A stretch of DNA of 64,000 nucleotides, from positions 72,074 to 136,073 of the forward strand of contig NZ_LT854636.1 of assembly GCF_900184255.1 (NCBI RefSeq), in the 5' to 3' direction. Below are positions 18,824-26,845 of the stretch, piece by piece. The notes beneath the pieces are model-generated. The model was not told the origin of the DNA, did no database searches, and worked only from the letters and a program-made list of their open reading frames with translations. The position numbers and the translations under genes are program-made. This DNA comes from Haloimpatiens massiliensis. Its GTDB lineage: Bacteria > Bacillota > Clostridia > Clostridiales > Clostridiaceae. Each line of letters starts with the position of its first letter. Positions within the stretch are counted from its first letter, which is position 1.

Positions 18824-19828
18824 CTATTCTGTTGTTCCTTTTATCAACATTCTCCTTGTAACCTCATTTTGTACCATCTTTTCAAACAATTCATCATCTA
18901 TTGCTAACGATCTACTTAAAACACTTTGTTTTATTGCTTCTAAACATATTCTTTCTATATCAGCATATGAAAAACCTTCCAAACTATCCAGATGTTTATC
19001 CACTCTTAAATTCTTATGAGAATAATTTTTCAAATTTAATTTTACAACCTTTTCTATTTCATCTTTTTTAGGTGTATCAAAATAAACTATTTCATCAAAC
19101 CTTCTCCATAATGCTTTGTCAATCATTGTTTCATAGTTTGTAGCGGCTATAACAATTGTGTCTCTTGGATAACTATCCATTAGTTGTAAAAAACTATTTA
19201 CAACTCTTCTTAATTCACCATGTTCACTAGAGTCGTTTCTACTCTTACCTATTGCATCAAATTCATCAAAGAATAGTACCCATTCACCTTCCTTTGAAAA
19301 ATCAAAAACCTTTCTTAGATTTGTTGATGTTTCTCCAAGAAATGAAGAAATCACACTATCAAATCTAGTATATAGTAATGGTATTTGAAGTTCATTTGCA
19401 ATTGCTTCTGCTGTTATTGTTTTTCCGCATCCAGGCGGCCCACAAAACAGTATTTTTGTTTTTGGAAACAACTTATATCCTGCTAACAATTCTTTATTTT
19501 CAAATTCTATAATAATATTATTTATTTTTTCCTTATTTTGTTGGGTGAGAATGATATCATCTAATAAAATTTTGGAGAACTTCATTTCTACAAGTTGAAA
19601 TCCAGACTCCTTATCTACTGGTAATTGTCTGCTACTTACATTTCGACTTTTACTCAAATTTACTGTGAAATTATCATCAAAAAGAATTCTATGCAGTTTA
19701 TTAGCAAGTAGATTATGATTTTTCTTTTTCTCTTCCTCAATAATTTCATAAGCAACTTTAGTAAACTCAACTTGGTTATTTTCTTTAAATGACTTAAATA
19801 ACCTAATTAAATTCTCTCCTGATGCCAT
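18824..19828 (-). CDS. ietA: AAA ATPase, IetA-like partner of the S8 protease
   Basis: 334 residues. AAA core from about 110: Walker A GPPGCGKT, Walker B WVLFFDEFDAIGK, sensor ATNYETMIDKALWRRFDE with arginine-finger residues, and a C-terminal lid (GFSYADIERICLEA). The N-terminal 100 residues are helical. It resembles single-domain AAA proteins of the FtsH/katanin group. Located directly upstream of the protease gene, it probably senses or feeds the trigger to the protease. The unit 16,219-19,828 looks complete. Confidence 0.87.
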   Translation of the reverse strand: MASGENLIRLFKSFKENNQVEFTKVAYEIIEEEKKKNHNLLANKLHRILFDDNFTVNLSKSRNVSSRQLPVDKESGFQLVEMKFSKILLDDIILTQQNKEKINNIIIEFENKELLAGYKLFPKTKILFCGPPGCGKTITAEAIANELQIPLLYTRFDSVISSFLGETSTNLRKVFDFSKEGEWVLFFDEFDAIGKSRNDSSEHGELRRVVNSFLQLMDSYPRDTIVIAATNYETMIDKALWRRFDEIVYFDTPKKDEIEKVVKLNLKNYSHKNLRVDKHLDSLEGFSYADIERICLEAIKQSVLSRSLAIDDELFEKMVQNEVTRRMLIKGTTE

Positions 19829-19944
19829 TACATTTCACCCCCTATCTATCTTTTATACTAAACCTTCTAATTATATATTATGTACAATAACATTTCAATA
19901 TATTTATATTTTACCAATAAAATGTTTAACTATCAAACTATTCT

Positions 19945-20335
19945 TTATACCTTACTTTTAAAACTCTCTAAGCACCATACTTCTTTACAATCAAATCTAT
20001 CATATATTAACTTTCGACTGTTACCACCCCAAAAACCTGACTCATCATACTCCTTATACCATTTAACACATTCCCTCTCACTCATTAATTCCTGTACAAC
20101 CCATTCTACCTTTTTAATTTGATAACTCTTATTAGTATCTACTGCATTTTCTATGAATTTCTTAGTCTTAGGAAATTTATCAATGTTACTATATAAAATT
20201 TGAGCCACTCCAATTTTCTTTCCTAATTAAAGTCTTAATTATCTTCTTAAGTTTGCCTGTAGCATTTTTAACTTCCCTTCACAATAAAATCGTGTCAAAA
20301 GTGGCTATATTTTTGCCATCATTCTTCCAATTAGG
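19945..20335 (-). pseudogene. Degraded C-terminal end of a tnsD/tniQ gene
   Basis: The last 87 codons read KIGVAQILYSNIDKFPKTKK, then KSYQIKKVEWVVQELMSERE and WYKEYDESGF. This is the pattern at the end of Tn7 TnsD proteins (a KLPKTK-like motif, then QIRR-W--EL, then an AG-type end). The upstream part is in another frame (EVKNATGKLKKIIKTLIRK), joined by a one-base shift near 20,225, and earlier codons contain stops. Only the C-terminus remains. It supports a Tn7-like origin for this block, ahead of copy B of the island repeat. Confidence 0.65.
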
Positions 20336-20381
20336 AGGACAATTTATCATATTAATGTGGTGTTAAAATAGGATTAATTTA

Positions 20382-20436
20382 AAAGAAAAAAGGAATACAG
20401 TTTCAATTTCTATTCTCCTTACGCCTTTTCTTTTTT
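20382..20436. terminator. Hairpin beside the first tnsD remnant
   Basis: AAAAGAAAAAAGG pairs with CCTTTTCTTTTTT across about 30 bases, with T-rich sequence on both strands after the stem. Possible bidirectional terminator. Confidence 0.4.
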
Positions 20437-20452
20437 GTAAAATCCTATGTCT

Positions 20453-20578
20453 ATTCTGGATTTCTATTTTTCTTCTATTCTATTTTTCTATTCTCTTCTA
20501 AAGCGTAATTTTATGGAAATTGAGGCGGGGGCCGATTGGTTTTCTATTTAAAAATCGGATTAGAATTCTATTTATTTA
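20453..20578. repeat. Island repeat, copy B
   Basis: Second copy of the repeat described at 15,855. It carries TTCTATTCTCTTCTAAAGC almost identically to copy C, then a G-rich stretch and ATCGGATTAGAATTCTATTT. Followed by a hairpin and three AATAAAGT-type words. Confidence 0.65.
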
Positions 20579-20616
20579 TGACCTGACTCTCAGGCGTACA
20601 GGAATGAAAATAAAAA

Positions 20617-20662
20617 GGTTGAGTAGCAGTGAAGGAATAAACCTTCACTGGCTGCTCAGCCT
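20617..20662 (-). terminator. Terminator after the DUF5677-like gene
   Basis: GGCTGAGCAGCCAGTGAAGG pairs with CCTTCACTGCTACTCAACC, then TTTTTAT on the minus strand. It strongly resembles the hairpin after the MerR gene (10,905-10,949), so the two may share ancestry. Confidence 0.75.
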
Positions 20663-20663
20663 T

Positions 20664-20729
20664 TAACATAACTTTATTATCAGTAACACGACTTTATTAT
20701 TCATAACATAACTTTATTGTTATTTGACA
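20664..20729 (-). repeat. Array of three TnsB-like sites with a TGT tip
   Basis: On the minus strand the sequence begins TGTCAAATAACAATAAAG and then repeats (A)ATAAAGT(t/c)(a/g)TGTTA three times at about 19-20 base spacing. Tn7-family ends begin 5'-TGT and carry ATAAAGTC-like TnsB sites read inward, which fits an element extending left from 20,729. The match is to short AT-rich words, so this is inference. Confidence 0.5.
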
Positions 20730-20746
20730 TAATTAGAGTTATTGGC

Positions 20747-21679
20747 TTAATATAACTTTCCACTCTTAATACATTCATCTCTAAAACCACTCCAATTCTT
20801 TTGTAATAACTCTTTTTTCTTTACAATTTCTTTATCCCACTCGGTAAAGTTTTTCATATCCTCTACAGGCAAAAAATATTTTATAATTCCAACATATAGA
20901 ACACTTGTTAACTGATAGACACATTCCAAGATTTCATATGCAAAAAAAGGAATTTTGGGATTTTTTATAAATATTTCTTTATTTTGATTAACATAAATTC
21001 CTTCCATTGCATTGCCTCCATGTATTATATTTGAAGCATAACTGTATACTGAATACACTGGTTCAAGTTTTACATACCTACACAAACTACTAAAACCTTT
21101 GCCTCCACCATGTACTGAATACCACTTAATTTGTATTTTTGCACCTTTTTTATTTATTCTACTATTTAATTTTTTCTCTTTCTTTTCCCATTCACAGTTT
21201 ACTTCTTTATATATATTATACTTATCAAAAATTATCAAAAGATTATCTTTTGCACCTTTATATTTTTCTTCACCCGTTTTACTATAAAGCATTTCATAGT
21301 TTTTAATTTTATTATTAATATTGCTAATATCATATGCAATTGCTCTCTTTGTTGTCATTGAGTTATCTTTCAATATATAGACTATATACATTGTTAATTC
21401 TAATAAACTTCTTATTAAGTTCATAGACATATCTATACTTTGTCCTTTAAAAAGAGACAAAATCCCATCTAATACTTGTAAACATTCACCTAATAATAAA
21501 ATTATTACACTATCATGAAAATTTTCTACTGCCTTACCATCTGACTTTTTATTTTTTTGTTCTTCATTTACTAACTCAATTATATATTGTCCATAATCCA
21601 ATATTTCCTCAAGAAAACTAATGTTATCATCAATAAATTTATCCCACATACTTCCTTGTATTTTCTCTATGTATCCCAT
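20747..21679 (-). CDS. DUF5677-like protein, possible defence partner
   Basis: 310 residues, all-helical. The pattern LIRSLLELTMYIVYIL (about residues 88-103) and the later YSYASNIIHGGNAME resemble DUF5677-type proteins, which carry a conserved Arg helix and an S--IHG motif. It follows a HEPN-domain gene by 49 bases in the same direction, and its stop lies just 17 bases from the TnsB-like array. It may be an accessory or antitoxin partner of the HEPN protein; that is inference from position only. Confidence 0.6.
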   Translation of the reverse strand: MGYIEKIQGSMWDKFIDDNISFLEEILDYGQYIIELVNEEQKNKKSDGKAVENFHDSVIILLLGECLQVLDGILSLFKGQSIDMSMNLIRSLLELTMYIVYILKDNSMTTKRAIAYDISNINNKIKNYEMLYSKTGEEKYKGAKDNLLIIFDKYNIYKEVNCEWEKKEKKLNSRINKKGAKIQIKWYSVHGGGKGFSSLCRYVKLEPVYSVYSYASNIIHGGNAMEGIYVNQNKEIFIKNPKIPFFAYEILECVYQLTSVLYVGIIKYFLPVEDMKNFTEWDKEIVKKKELLQKNWSGFRDECIKSGKLY

Positions 21680-21728
21680 TTCTTAACACACTTCCATCTT
21701 ATATATTTAATATTGTTATCTTTAAGAT

Positions 21729-23432
21729 TTAAGAAATCTCTTCAAGCAAACATATGCTATCATCTAAATAACTTATTGTTTTTCTAAACTGCTCTTCTAA
21801 TTCTTTTTGTAAATCTAATATATCTATTATTAATTCATCTTTTACTTCTGGTATCGCTGCTCCATAATCCGATATAGAATATTCTCCATAAGTTCTTAGT
21901 ATCTTTCCTTCTTCAATAAATTCTTCATTTATTAATTTTATATCTAATTCATCTGTATGTCCCTCTTCAATACAAATATCACCATCAACGCATATTTTCA
22001 AACTATTATTCCAACATCCATATAATTCAGCAATAGTGCCAAATGAAAAGCAATCACTACAGTAACTATTATTAAATTTATAATTTAAATCATCTATTAA
22101 ACTATTAATTCTATCATTAAACCAATCTTCATCTAATTTTATTTCCGATATTTCTATACCTAATATTTTATTTATGATACAATTTCTCAACTCTTGGTCT
22201 AGTGAATTATACTCAATACTTTCTAAATATCCAATTAAATGTTCAGTTTTACTTTTAAAACTACTAACATATTCATCAATCTCATTCAATAACTCCATAA
22301 TGCTATCATTATCATTTATTTCTTCAAAAACTTCATCTTCATCATAAGGCAAAGACTCTAATCCCGCCTCTTCTCTGTAAATTTCATCATAATTCTGCAT
22401 CTCTATATGTCTCTTATTGCTTGATAAATCAATTACTTCTTTGTTGGTTATATCAAAATTCTTTTTTATATAAATTTTTAACTCGTCAAATTTCTCATTT
22501 AGACCACTATATATTCCAACAAAATCTTTGTATAAACTTTTACATATAGGCTTATTATGAGCAACCATATTTCTCATTTTAGAAAATTGTAACCACAGCG
22601 TTCTAAAATCTTCACCCAAAATCTCCTTAATGTATAAATTCCAAACACTATATTTTTGCAATATTCCAGACATTTGCATCTTAAAAGTCTCACTTACTTT
22701 ATCTACACCTTTTTGTACTAAATCATTAGAAATCGAAGCATTTATAAAATATTCTTTAATTTCATTTTCAACTTGCTCTACTTCGTATACAGACTCAAGA
22801 AATTTAATTAAATCATCAACTTGTAGATTAAATAAATCAATATATACATCTCTAAATTCTTCATAACGCTCTTTATACCATTGAGAATATTCCTGTATTT
22901 TTCTTTTCAATGTTTTACCTACTAACTTTGTATTCCATTCATATCCATATTTTTTCACCATAAACTCAATTATTAATTGTCTGAATTGATTTTCTAATAT
23001 ATAAACTTTTCCATATAAATCTTTACAAATTTCATTGTTATGATTATCTTGCTGCCAATAAATATCTACAAAAACTTCCTTTAATATATTCTTCACTTCT
23101 ATTTTAAGATCATAAATAACATCATCAATTCCAATATACTCATAATTCTCTTCTACTGCAATATTTACATTTAGCATTAAATTATCATTTATAGTGTATC
23201 TTCTTAACTCAATCAAGAAAATTTTTTCTTGATATTTTATTTCTCCTAAAGCCATAACTGCATAATCCATAAAATTTTCCAAATCATCTTCTATATTAAT
23301 ATCAAAGTATACTTCCTTAGTTGATAATTTTTCTTCAAATAGCGTCACTACATTTCCTATAAATTCATTATTTTTTTTAAATGTATTTTTCATACTAGAA
23401 CAAACAATTTCTATACTTGTTTCATAATTCAT
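21729..23432 (-). CDS. Swt1-like HEPN-domain protein, possible RNase effector
   Basis: 567 residues. Residues about 125-290 look like a Swt1-type HEPN domain: LENQFRQLIIEFMVKKYGYEW at its start and FRTLWLQFSKMRNMVAHNKP at its end. The R-N-x-x-A-H signature (RNMVAH) that marks HEPN ribonucleases is intact. The N-terminus is a mixed domain and the C-terminal 200 residues are acidic, with a CSDCFSFG motif near residue 471. HEPN proteins of this type act as toxins or abortive-infection effectors. The DUF5677-like gene follows it. Confidence 0.7.
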   Translation of the reverse strand: MNYETSIEIVCSSMKNTFKKNNEFIGNVVTLFEEKLSTKEVYFDINIEDDLENFMDYAVMALGEIKYQEKIFLIELRRYTINDNLMLNVNIAVEENYEYIGIDDVIYDLKIEVKNILKEVFVDIYWQQDNHNNEICKDLYGKVYILENQFRQLIIEFMVKKYGYEWNTKLVGKTLKRKIQEYSQWYKERYEEFRDVYIDLFNLQVDDLIKFLESVYEVEQVENEIKEYFINASISNDLVQKGVDKVSETFKMQMSGILQKYSVWNLYIKEILGEDFRTLWLQFSKMRNMVAHNKPICKSLYKDFVGIYSGLNEKFDELKIYIKKNFDITNKEVIDLSSNKRHIEMQNYDEIYREEAGLESLPYDEDEVFEEINDNDSIMELLNEIDEYVSSFKSKTEHLIGYLESIEYNSLDQELRNCIINKILGIEISEIKLDEDWFNDRINSLIDDLNYKFNNSYCSDCFSFGTIAELYGCWNNSLKICVDGDICIEEGHTDELDIKLINEEFIEEGKILRTYGEYSISDYGAAIPEVKDELIIDILDLQKELEEQFRKTISYLDDSICLLEEIS

Positions 23433-23533
23433 AAAATTCTCCTTTATTAACCTTATATTTACTCATTACTCTATATACAATTTAATTCTACGTTCAATCA
23501 TCCTTAGTATTTACTAAGTTATGAATATATCAT

Positions 23534-24117
23534 TTACTTTCCACATATAGGATTTAGTTCTTTTCTCAGATTTCTTTCTATTTTCGATATCACCCAATAA
23601 TACTCCCCTTTTTTAAATTCTTTTATTTTCATTCTAAATTCACAATTTTTTAATAACCTGTTTTTTATTTTACACAAATTAAGTTTTGATGTACTTATAG
23701 CCCCCTTAACCCCTAAATGTTCCATTACTCGCTTTTCTAATTCATTAGACTTTCCTAAATAGAAAAAAGACCACTCTCCATTAATTAATGATTTATTTCT
23801 TGCTTCATTAAATCTTTCCTTTACTATAGGTGGAATAGCCCCTCTTTCATCCTCATTCCATGCCTTCTCTATAATTTCAAATATATTATTTGACTCTAAT
23901 TGCTCTTCAGAGCCACTTTTAAGCCTTACTTAAAAAAATAAACCCCTGATTTATTTTTATATTTTTCAAAATTCAAATTATCAATTTTATTTATTGAAAA
24001 ACTTATCCACCCTTTTTCTTTTATAATTTCTGACTTCATTTTTTTAACTATAGGTTCCAATTTAATGTTTAAATTTTTAATACTCTCAATTATACTATCT
24101 ATATTATTTTTATTCAT
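23534..24117 (-). pseudogene. Frameshifted GIY-YIG nuclease-domain gene
   Basis: The first frame runs from MNKNNIDSIIESIK to SGVYFFK and stops at 23,926. The next frame then continues VRLKSGSEEQLESNNIFEII to GEWSFFYLGKSNELEKRVME and NLRKELNPICGK. GVYFF and FYLGKS are the two strands of the GIY-YIG fold. One missing base in the A-run near 23,929 explains the break. Positions after the shift show no further stop, so the damage is recent or is an assembly error. Confidence 0.75.
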
Positions 24118-24209
24118 TACTATGTAAATACCTCTCTACAATATTTTTCTTCACAAATATACTTCATATATAAACTATATTATCATAAAATAACCAAACA
24201 AATTATCTC

Positions 24210-24345
24210 TTAATCATAAAAATTCTTACTCAATCCCGCTTTAATAATCACATTCTACTTCTTAACTTCCCTTTTTTTAGCCAACTCCTTTATAACCCTC
24301 TTAACCCGCCTTAATTGGAACTCTTTCAAACTCTCTATATTATTT
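24210..24345 (-). pseudogene. Tail of the IS-interrupted tnsD/tniQ remnant
   Basis: Translation gives NIESLKEFQLRRVKRVIKEL, then AKKREVKK, an in-frame stop, and NVIIKAGLSKNFYD with a final stop. This matches the very end of TnsD (FQIRR-KW--EL ... KAGI). It lies on the far side of the insertion sequence from the other fragment (25,744-26,160), so the two were probably one gene. Confidence 0.55.
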
Positions 24346-24349
24346 ACTT

Positions 24350-25713
24350 AACTTCTGCAAAATAAAAAGTTAAATTGGTAGTATTACCAAAAAATAAATA
24401 TGGCACACTGACCTTATCCGTGATATATAAAAGTTACTACTCAATTAAAACACGGGAGGTTGTCAGTATGCCAAGTAAATTTACTAATCATATTGTATCC
24501 ATTAATGATGAACTTTACAATTACTTAAATGATGTAAATTATGGAATGAGTAAACCTCAATTTCATCATATATCCACTATTATTAATGGATTAATAAATT
24601 TAGATGGCACTAAATCTTTATTAAAGATTTCAGAATATATACTAGCTGCTAAAAGCAGCAGTTCCATATATAGATTTTTGAGTAACTCTAAATGGGACGA
24701 TAGTCTCATAGATAGAAATCGTATTAATTATTTAAAACTACATTTTAATAAACTCATAAAGCCTAAATCCGTAGGATTCTTAGTTATAGATGATACTGTT
24801 AATCCAAAAACTCAAGCAAAGAAGATGCAAGGATTAAGCTATAATCATTGCCATACAGAAGGTAAAAATCTTTGGTCCCACTGTGTAGTTACTTCTAATT
24901 TTGTAGCAGAGGATATGTCTATTCCGCTAAACTATAAGTCTTATTTTAACGAAGAAAACTGCAAAAATCATAATAAAAAATTTATGAGTAAACCAGATAT
25001 AGCTTTAGGTTTTATTAATTCTTTTGAAAAACCTTCTAACTGCGATAAAATATATTGTCTTACTGATAGTTGGTACACTAGCGAAAAGTTAATTAATGGT
25101 TGTATTTTAAAAGGTTTTAACTTTATTGGGGCTTTAAAATCTAATAGAAAAATCTCTCCATTAGGAATTTCAATGCAAATTAAGGAATTTGCTAAATATA
25201 TAAATCCATCTACCTTAGATGTAGTTACCGTCGAAGGTAAGGATTATAGAGTATATAAATACGAAGGCAAAGTTTCAAAGATTGAAAATGCATTAGCCTT
25301 AATTTGCTATGAAGTTGATGGGGACAGCTTTAAAGAACCAGTATATCTAATGTCTACAGACATAGAACTTAGTAATAAAGCTATAATAAAATACTATCTA
25401 TATAGATGGAACATTGAAACTAATTACAAATATCTTAAAACACACTTAGGTTTTGACGAATATAAAGTTCAAGGTATACTCTCTATCGAGAGGTATTTTC
25501 TACTTACATTTTTAGCAATCAATTTTTTAGAGATTTATAGATTATATAATCCTAAAAAACTTGAAACCATTGGTGATACTATAAAGTCTATAAAAAGCCT
25601 ATCGGCTAAAGAATTGGTGCGTTTTGTTTATGAGGAAGCTAAAAATGATATACCTTTAGACACAATACTTGCTGAATTAAAATTAGTTTCTTAAAAAATT
25701 TTGTAAGTTACTT
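24350..25713 (+). mobile_element. Insertion sequence with a DDE transposase (IS701/IS4-like)
   Basis: An element of about 1.36 kb containing one transposase gene on the plus strand, against the direction of its neighbours. A partial inverted match (TAACTTctGCAAAAT on the left, TAACTTaCAAAATTT reading in from the right) marks approximate ends; no target duplication is obvious. It separates two parts of a tnsD remnant. End coordinates are approximate. Confidence 0.6.
24468..25694 (+). CDS. DDE transposase, IS701/IS4-like
   Basis: 408 residues starting MPSKFTNHIVS, with GGGAGG 7 bases before the ATG; the longer frame from 24,375 lacks an RBS. The catalytic triad can be placed as Asp in FLVIDDTVNPK, Asp in CLTDSWYTS and Glu in YRWNIETNYKYLK, with an N-terminal helical DNA-binding region. 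Length is normal and there is no frameshift, so the element may be active. Confidence 0.85.
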   Translation: MPSKFTNHIVSINDELYNYLNDVNYGMSKPQFHHISTIINGLINLDGTKSLLKISEYILAAKSSSSIYRFLSNSKWDDSLIDRNRINYLKLHFNKLIKPKSVGFLVIDDTVNPKTQAKKMQGLSYNHCHTEGKNLWSHCVVTSNFVAEDMSIPLNYKSYFNEENCKNHNKKFMSKPDIALGFINSFEKPSNCDKIYCLTDSWYTSEKLINGCILKGFNFIGALKSNRKISPLGISMQIKEFAKYINPSTLDVVTVEGKDYRVYKYEGKVSKIENALALICYEVDGDSFKEPVYLMSTDIELSNKAIIKYYLYRWNIETNYKYLKTHLGFDEYKVQGILSIERYFLLTFLAINFLEIYRLYNPKKLETIGDTIKSIKSLSAKELVRFVYEEAKNDIPLDTILAELKLVS

Positions 25714-25743
25714 ATAGGGAAAGTATAGAATTAAATGCTGTAA

Positions 25744-26160
25744 CTATATTCCTATTAAAGAACTTACATCTATATTTGGGTTTTTAGCTTTTAAAATTAA
25801 AGAAGTTAAGTTATTTATTAAAAACACCTCAGTCCTTTGCAATCTATTCAAATTTCTTTGCAACAAAATTATCTTATTAATCTTTTTTAGAACTAATGTT
25901 TCAGTAGTTCTTTCAGGCTTATCTTCTGTATTTCTTAATGCATCCACAGCAATTTTAACTAACTCTAAGACTTCTTTATCCCTCTTCTCCCAATCTACTA
26001 ATTATTCTTGTAATATGCCTACTTTTTTCTTTGGAGAGTTCATCTTTAACCACTCATTATCGTGTCTATGAAGCCATGTGTATACTGCTCTATCCTTATC
26101 TCTTATAAAAAAACTTATTTTCACTTTATTCCACAATTCAAAATAGAAAAAGAATAAGGT
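25744..26160 (-). pseudogene. Degraded tnsD/tniQ remnant, upstream part
   Basis: Translation gives DRAVYTWLHRHDNEWLK, a stop near 26,002, then DWEKRDKEVLELVKIAVDAL, KPERTTETLVLKKI and LNRLQRTEVFL. These match the C-terminal domain of TnsD (WLYRHDKEWL, DWEKRD, KP-RIT-T, LDKLPKT). The N-terminal zinc-finger half is missing. It lies between the insertion sequence and the TnsB-like sites beside trpS. TnsD recognises the target gene's 3' end in Tn7, so its presence here fits insertion next to trpS. Confidence 0.75.
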
Positions 26161-26279
26161 AGCATTTAGCAATATTCTTTTTCTATTTTCTTTTCCACTA
26201 TTTTTTTAACTTAAATAATAATCTCTATCATAAATTCAAGTTATTTAAATATTATAAACAAAATAAATAATTTTCAGAA

Positions 26280-26326
26280 AAACTTTTTTATTATTTAAGA
26301 ACTACTTTATTATTTAAGGAAAGACA
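26280..26326 (-). repeat. TnsB-like array with TGT tip, main island end
   Basis: Reading the minus strand from 26,326: TGTCTTTCCTTAAATAATAA then AAAGTAGTTCTTAAATAATA and AAAAAGT. It has a TGT tip and two inward-facing ATAAAGT/ATAAAAAAGT words about 20 bases apart. This is the best candidate for the right end of the Tn7-like element. Confidence 0.5.
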
Positions 26327-26383
26327 TTTTTATCTGCAGCCTACTTTTCTTAATCCTTAAACCATAATTCTTTTTCCTAACTA

Positions 26384-26555
26384 TGTTGATATATAAAAAA
26401 GTCTTTCCCTGTCACCTTCCTTAATCACTTGAAAACACTACACACTATTTTCTTCCAAATAAAAAAGTCTTTCCACAACCACTCCACAAAACCATTAAAA
26501 TTATCCACATATTATCCATATGTTTTTCCATTTTAAATAATAAAGTCTTTCCGTA
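26384..26555 (+). repeat. TnsB-like array with TGT tip, opposite orientation
   Basis: From TGTTGATATATAAAAAAGTC, with further sites AAATAAAAAAGTCTTTCCAC (26,457) and AATAATAAAGTCTTTCCG (26,535). All three share the A-TAAA(G/A)AGTCTTTCC core, which is close to the ATAAAGTCTT core of Tn7 TnsB sites. The array faces right, as if starting a short second element that ends at trpS. Confidence 0.5.
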
Positions 26556-26592
26556 TTAGGCTCAAGGATTAAGTGAAAAGGATTAAGAATTG

Positions 26593-26735
26593 GTCTATTT
26601 TTTCTTCTATTTAATCTTCTATTTTCTTTTTTCTATTCTCTTCTAAAGCCTTATTTTATAAAGGTTTGCGTGGGGGTGTCTAATTGAAAATCTGTTAAGA
26701 AATCTGATTAGAAATATAGATTTCTATTTATAGTT
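26593..26735. repeat. Island repeat, copy C
   Basis: Third copy of the repeat at 15,855 and 20,453: TTCTATT-rich, CTCTTCTAAAGCCTTATTTT, a G-rich stretch, then TCTAATTGAAAATCTGTTAA and GATTAGAAATATAG. It lies between the second array and the trpS terminator. No gene is visible in 26,161-26,834. Confidence 0.65.
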
Positions 26736-26750
26736 CTATATGAAAATCTA

Positions 26751-26800
26751 AAAAAAGCCGTAGGCTTTGGGGCAATTTTATGCTCCAGCCTACGGCTTTT
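26751..26800 (-). terminator. trpS terminator
   Basis: AAAAGCCGTAGGCTGGAGC pairs with GGGGCAAAGCCTACGGCTTT with a short AT loop, followed by T7 on the minus strand. It lies 34 bases past the trpS stop. Confidence 0.9.
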
Positions 26801-26845
26801 GGAATGACTTTTTTATTCTTGGAATGTGTTTTTATTATTTAGACA
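26801..26845 (-). repeat. TnsB-like words overlapping the end of trpS
   Basis: On the minus strand TGTCTAAATAATAAAAACAC begins in the last codons of trpS (Val-Ser-Lys-stop), followed by AAGAATAAAAAAGTCATTCC. This mirrors the array at 26,384. If real, a transposon tip would supply the last trpS codons. The match could also be chance in AT-rich DNA. Confidence 0.35.

Noticed and set aside
23760..23770. Second frameshift in the GIY-YIG gene at a T-run
   Set aside because: On recount the run has six T and the frame is continuous through SFFYLGKS; only the break near 23,929 remains.
24375..24467. Longer N-terminus for the transposase
   Set aside because: No ribosome site there, while GGGAGG precedes the internal ATG; the extra 31 residues probably belong to the IS leader.
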